This document shows positions 59,401 to 64,000 of a stretch of 64,000 nt of DNA, piece after piece. Position 1 is the stretch's first letter. The number at the start of each line of letters is the position of its first letter. Source of the DNA: Vesta saturnalis (taxonomy: Eukaryota > Arthropoda > Insecta > Coleoptera > Lampyridae). The notes under the pieces were generated by a model, which did not search any database, was not told the DNA's origin, and saw nothing but the letters and a program-made list of their open reading frames with translations. A program made the translations under genes and the position numbers. The stretch lies in NCBI GenBank assembly GCA_036346205.1, contig JARFJB010001979.1, positions 701,501 to 765,500 on the forward strand, written 5' to 3'.

Positions 59401-60339
59401 GCGTTGCGTATGCTTACATTAGTAAGCGTGTTACCAAGCCAGCTACAGTGGAAATGGGCGGGTTCGAGATAAGAAGTAAAATGATTGAATAACAATCTCA
59501 AACACCTTACACTTAACATAAATTCACATCTTATACAGATCAGTCCGGGAAAGATGTCTCTTGGCACCACCACAATCTTAAATTTTCCTAAAATAAATCG
59601 TCTTAGGCGAGACGGTAAATTAATCCTGTTTGATCGTGGAAAACAGGATTGATGCCTACTCAGTAAATTCATACACTAACTTCTCAAAGTCGAATACACT
59701 TCCAAACAAATCAACTCAAAACTTCAGAAAATTTAGTGATACACGGGTCGTTATAACTTACTGAACATACCCTGTATAAATGGAAACTCCAATTCATAAA
59801 AAAAATAAAACTTTAACTTATGTAGTTTTTAAAATGTTTCTCGTATATCTACCAATTTAAATCTGAAACGGTTAATGAAGTTTAAAATTAAATAAATAAT
59901 CGATGCCCAATTCAGAAAAACATGTAACACAAAATGAATAAACGAAACAATTTAATGATATTCGTTATCTCAATGAAAACTACTTGTTAATTGCTAAATA
60001 ACTCAACGTTAGAATGATTAGTGCTTTCCTCATTAATGATCTTTTTATGTTTTATTAAAACACCAACTTTAGTGGTCGTAGTTAGACATTCATAAATATA
60101 TTTATGCATTATCACTTCAAATGTAAACGTTCTACTTGATGGAAATACTAAATTAAAATTGAGTATTTTGTTACTAATGTTCTGGTTTACTTTCCAAATT
60201 TTTACTGAAATTTTGTGAACGATCTGGCCAATACAAGATGCCAAATCGATTCTTAATCTCCAAAATAAAACAAGATAAATTTAAAATTATTATTAATTTT
60301 ATTAAATACATAAATAAAATATGAAATGTAAACTTTCAC

Positions 60340-60480
60340 CATTAACACTCATAATAAAATACTTACTTTATTTTAATGTACTTTAAATTATACATCTAAA
60401 CGTTTCGATAACACTTACATTATTCGATGTAATGTTTTTAAAATTGTTAAAGATGTGTAAATTCAAATTTGAATCAAATT
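60340..60480 (-). repeat. Arm-like copy of the foldback element (inverted)
   Basis: The minus strand shows AATGTAAGTGTTATCGAAAC, TATAATTTAAAGTACATT and TATTATGAGTGTTAATGGTG, matching 16000-16110 in order. Confidence 0.7.
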
Positions 60481-60559
60481 TAAAAATTAATTAAAAATTA
60501 TTAATAAATTTATAATAAATAAAGTTTAATTTTCAATTATTAAAAATATTAAATACAAT

Positions 60560-60715
60560 AATATATATTAAACAAACAAAATTTACTCGATTAAACTTAG
60601 ACCTGATACTTTGCTAGAGTACGCTAACCATCTGCCATCGTACAAACCCCAATCGATGTAAATTTTGTCTTTATATATATGTAGAACTGATGTAAATTCT
60701 AAATATAATATAATT
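60560..60715 (-). repeat. Decayed copy of the tRNA-containing repeat (inverted)
   Basis: The minus strand shows ACATCAGTTCTACATATATA, AAATTTTACATCGATTGGGG-like leader sequence and GATGGCAGATGGTTAGCGTA, then GTACTCTAGCAAAGTA. The D arm and anticodon arm of the 18321-18394 unit are recognisable but no longer fold. Confidence 0.65.
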
Positions 60716-62158
60716 AAAAATTAATTAAAAAATTTATAATAATTTAAAATAAAGTAAAGATTATTTTCAATTATTAAAAATATGTAACCAGTCAAGTCAA
60801 TATCACTATTAAACAACGAAATAATCTAAACACTCCATACATATTGTGGAGAAATATTTACACAACCGTGGTCGAAACTACCAAATGGCCCTAATTTAAA
60901 AAAATCCCCAAATCTTAGTACTAAACATATACAAAAAAATATCGATAAGGCTCACTACCTTTTTTTATTTTAACTTAAATGAATAATCGTCAAAGCAAAT
61001 AAGAAAATTATCTTAAAAAGGCGATATTGGTCGCATTTGTCAATAAGTCTTACAGGTAATTCTTACAGTAAAGGTCATTTAATCCGTTTTCTGCCGGTAT
61101 GATGTGTAGTCCATTTAATGGGTGAGATGTAATCCTTTATTTGCTAACGGCCTTTAAATTGGGCAACACTTTGGGTACACACACAACAACCGTATTCATT
61201 TAACGCAACCGCGAACAGTTCTTCATTCACATGTCTTCATGGTCCCTTTTATTTTTCTTTAATTTGGTATAACATCGTATTTATGTATAGATGTTAGATC
61301 TGCACTACATGCACGTCTAACACAAAGGGTATGTTTGTTTCCCCTTTAGATATCGAATCTCTTATTTGCTTTTTATACAATCTAATTGTATTTGGTGACG
61401 ATTGTACGAATATACATAGAACGTTCATAAAACCACCACTTCTTTAAGCTACCTTTACAATTTTCGGTCCATTAACTTAAGTGGTTACTTAATCTTATAA
61501 AACTTTTGTAATGTCATGCGCTGTACTAAACACTTTTAACAAAATGCTCAGATCTGCTTAAGCACTTTTAACTTATTGAAGAAAAATAATATAAAATAGT
61601 GTTTCCTTCAATCCTCAATTTACTACTTGGTTTATTTATCAATGTCTACTTATTCTCAATCCCACTAAGGGTTATTGCAGTCGTTCTACTTACACGCTGC
61701 ACACATTAAATTTTCATAAACAAAACTCCTGCGCTAAAACATTCTAAGCGTTAATCATAACCCAGTGCGCGCGACGTCTACTCTAGTCCACGCTTAAGTT
61801 TCTCTTCCCCTGTCTTAAGACGGACACTCCCTTATATGCTTTTAGCCCTCTTTTCCAAATGCATCTCGAGCTAAATTCAAAATCTACCTATCACAATCGC
61901 GTATTCACTGCGTCTCTACATCACGTCACAATGTCGAACATGGACTCAACCACGCTACCCTTGTACAACACCCGCCGCCATCTTTACTTTACGTGAAAAT
62001 GTATAAAATCTCCTCGAGGAAATCATCTATCCTCACCACATTTATTCAGTGTATTCACCAGGTCGTTTTTCGTCTTTTCATACATATATTGCATGTGCGC
62101 GAATTTTATTTCCGCATCATTTTCGCGAAATCATCCCATTCTAATGTGCCTTTACGTA

Positions 62159-62160
<2 letters not shown>

Positions 62161-62190
<30 letters not shown>
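62161..62190. repeat. (TA)n microsatellite
   Basis: About 15 TA units. Confidence 0.95.
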
Positions 62191-62194
<4 letters not shown>

Positions 62195-62659
62195 CGCATT
62201 CAATTTACCAATATTGCACAATATTACCAAAAATTTTCACAATCAAAAAAACATGCATCCATATTCCTTACTGCACGTTAATACAATTTCAATGTACCAC
62301 AAACTCACTCATTCGTACGTCTACAACCATTTCTTTAGTTTAAATTCCTTCATACACAGTAGTAAAAATACCAGTACCGTATCAATAAAAATTTACTCAA
62401 ACCATTATTTCTCAACCAAATTTAACGCTTTTCAGAACGAAAATCTGTCTATAACATTCAAATATTCCTTCATACGATAACTAAGGCTTCATTAAGAATC
62501 CAGTGGCGTATCATTTACACCACTTACCTTAAGCACACACACACACACACACACAAAAATTCTTTTCGTGCAAACACTTCAACTGCACTTAAAATACGTT
62601 ACATACGTTATCAAAATACTGTACATACATGATGCGTCAAAATAACCTTACATGTCATC

Positions 62660-63070
62660 ACTGAAATAAAGCTCATTTTCAAAGATTTAGCCTCTCTAGA
62701 ACTTAAGAAATGTTTACATGGAGAAGCACAAAATCCGAGCGAGTCGCTCAACATAATCTGGTCCCGGTTACCCAAAAGGACATTTGTTATGCGGAACACA
62801 CTTGAGTTTGGAGTTTATGAGGCATTAGCTTATTTTAACTTACGAAGCCTAGCTAGATGTAAAGTTTCAGCAAAGCTAGGCATAGTTCCGGGAGTCAGTT
62901 GTGTAAGTGAGTTAAAAAAATCGATGAATCAAGAATCGGTAAGGCTGAAAAATCTATCCACGATGTAGAGAGAAAGTGCCGATAATGCTTAACTTTGGCG
63001 AAAATGCGGCTGAAGGGTGACCATGAAGCAGAAGAGGACTTAGCAACCCAACATATGGAGCTGGAATGCA
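62660..63070 (+). pseudogene. Mutator-like transposase, C-terminal part
   Basis: Reads KLIFKDLASLELKKCLHGEA, QNPSESLNIIWSRLPKRTFV, NTLEFGVYEALAYFNL and further weak similarity, the C-terminal block of the same insect Mutator-like family (IKPIFKDLS-ELLKKCLHG-TQN-NES-IW). It has the same orientation as 58104-59400, and the two pieces join with almost no missing residues. Confidence 0.7.
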
Positions 63071-63726
63071 TTGAGATTGGTGTATGCTTTTTATTTGCCA
63101 ATGTTGAATAAATTTAATTCTAAACGAAATTTCCCGAAAGTTATGATTTTTTGCACTTATGTACCATTTTCTCAGGAACTGTTGTTTTGTTTTGTAGGAG
63201 CAGTATAAATGCACACATTGACCCGGGCTTATTGTAAAATATTCAAAAATTAGCTATTAAGATTTTTTAAAATCAAAACATTTTTTAAGCATTTTTTAAA
63301 AAATAAAAAAAATACTTTATTAAAAAAATTAAAACCCCTAGTCAAAGCTTGAAGAAGAGAGTAAAGATGAAAATAAGAAAAATCATGTTGATATCTTGCA
63401 TTGTCTCTGAAAAAAAAAGTTAAGTCAACTTTAACAATTTAACATTGGGGAGATAGGATCATCTGACTCCCCTTGAAAAGGGCAAATTACAAAAAATAGC
63501 ATAAAAAACGTGTATCATAAGATCTTGAAGCACTCATTCTTTCAAAACTCGTAGCTACGTCACTCGTTTTTTGAATCCATGCTTTAAGGTCTTATGAAAC
63601 TTGGTTTTTAATGTATTATTAATTAACTCGTTTGTAGGTAAATTCATGTCATGTATGTAGAACAAAAATTGAAAATAATTGCTGCAGGTATTTATCAAAT
63701 TAACTCTGGATTCTAAAGCATTAATA

Positions 63727-64000
63727 GCAGGGGCGCGCCGTCCACGTGTCGAATGTGTCAGCGAACACAGGCGCCAGGAGGCCAAAGGCGCCTTAAAAAT
63801 GTATATAAATTCAAAATTCGTTATAGGTTGCGATTAAAATAATTCAATATCGCCTTATTTTATTATAACTTATTTATGATCTCAGTAATTATTCTTGTTC
63901 TAACATGAATAGTTCGTATAGTCGTGTAATATCATGTATACAGTGGACTCTTCATATTAAATCGCCGATGGATATATAGCCGCGGGGGCGGGAGCGCGCG
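63727..64000 (+). mobile_element. Possible hAT-type element end, cut by the window
   Basis: CAGGGGCGCGCCGTCCACGT begins a GC-rich block in AT-rich DNA and resembles hAT termini (CAGGGGCGG...). GGCGCCAGGAGGCCAAAGGC follows. The other end and the 8-bp duplication lie outside the window. Confidence 0.3.

Larger units (their letters stand above)
59401..62640. other. 3.2 kb insertion separating the two Mutator-like pieces
   Basis: No complete coding region. It holds an inverted copy of the foldback arm and tRNA-like repeat (60300-60715), a (TA)n array (62161-62190), a short (CA)n (62538-62553) and a GC-richer part at about 61740-61990. That part, read on the minus strand, has GCATATAAGGGAG and could be a promoter or LTR-like sequence; I could not confirm either. 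Confidence 0.4.

Noticed and set aside
61740..61990. Promoter of a second host gene (GC-richer, TATA-like GCATATAAGGGAG on the minus strand)
   Set aside because: No coding exon is found downstream on the minus strand and the position is inside the insertion that splits the Mutator-like gene; an LTR or other repeat is equally likely.

Overview
This is animal nuclear DNA, most likely from an insect and possibly a beetle (order is a guess). It is about 65-70 % A+T, carries spliceosomal introns of 46-50 bp, and is packed with insect-type transposons: DUF4817/DD41D Tc1-mariner relatives, piggyBac, mariner, Tc1, Mutator-like, Penelope-like, copia and Jockey-type elements. Simple-sequence arrays are extreme. 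I see no bacterial or viral gene organisation.

The only host gene I can support is a complete five-exon gene on the minus strand, running from 40115 (ATG) down to 5814 (stop). It encodes a 318-residue short-chain dehydrogenase/reductase of the SDR16C (epidermal retinol dehydrogenase 2 / 17-beta-HSD11-like) type. Exon 1 is 39860-40115, exon 2 is 25662-25897, exon 3 is 6213-6374, exon 4 is 5963-6162 and exon 5 is 5814-5916. All splice sites are GT-AG, the phases agree, and the glycine-rich, NNAG, Ser and YxxxK motifs are intact. Introns 3 and 4 are about 50 bp, but introns 1 and 2 are 14.0 and 19.3 kb and are filled with repeats.

Layout, left to right. 1-401: terminal piece of a DD41D-type element ending at a (TA)n array. 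740-2830: repeated non-coding DNA with 120-133 bp tandem units. 2.8-5.8 kb: 3' flank of the SDR gene. Intron 2 (6.4-25.7 kb): a CA-rich array, a 5.75 kb TGTGTGTC array, a repeat family around that array, a foldback element with hammerhead-like hairpins, a Penelope-like reverse transcriptase relic split by a repeat that contains a perfect tRNA-like cloverleaf, and a 0.7 kb terminal-inverted-repeat element. Intron 1 (25.9-39.9 kb): a TG/TGTGTC array, Tc1 and DD41D fragments, a mariner, a copia relic interrupted by a 2.7 kb DD41D element, a Tc1-like fragment, and a 2.4 kb piggyBac with clear TTAA target sites.

Upstream of the gene (40-64 kb): a G-rich tract, two more DD41D elements in (TA)n DNA, CA/CG-rich arrays, a second piggyBac, two tyrosine-recombinase-like fragments, a Jockey-type non-LTR element, and a Mutator-like transposase apparently split in two by a 3.2 kb insertion. 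All transposon coding regions carry stops or frameshifts. The very long open frames inside the simple repeats are artefacts of stop-free repeat units.

The most interesting observations are the DD41D elements whose terminal inverted repeats have grown to include the 3' end of their own transposase gene; the higher-order structure and probable origin of the giant array; the tRNA-like sequence embedded in a dispersed repeat; and the recurring hairpin elements.
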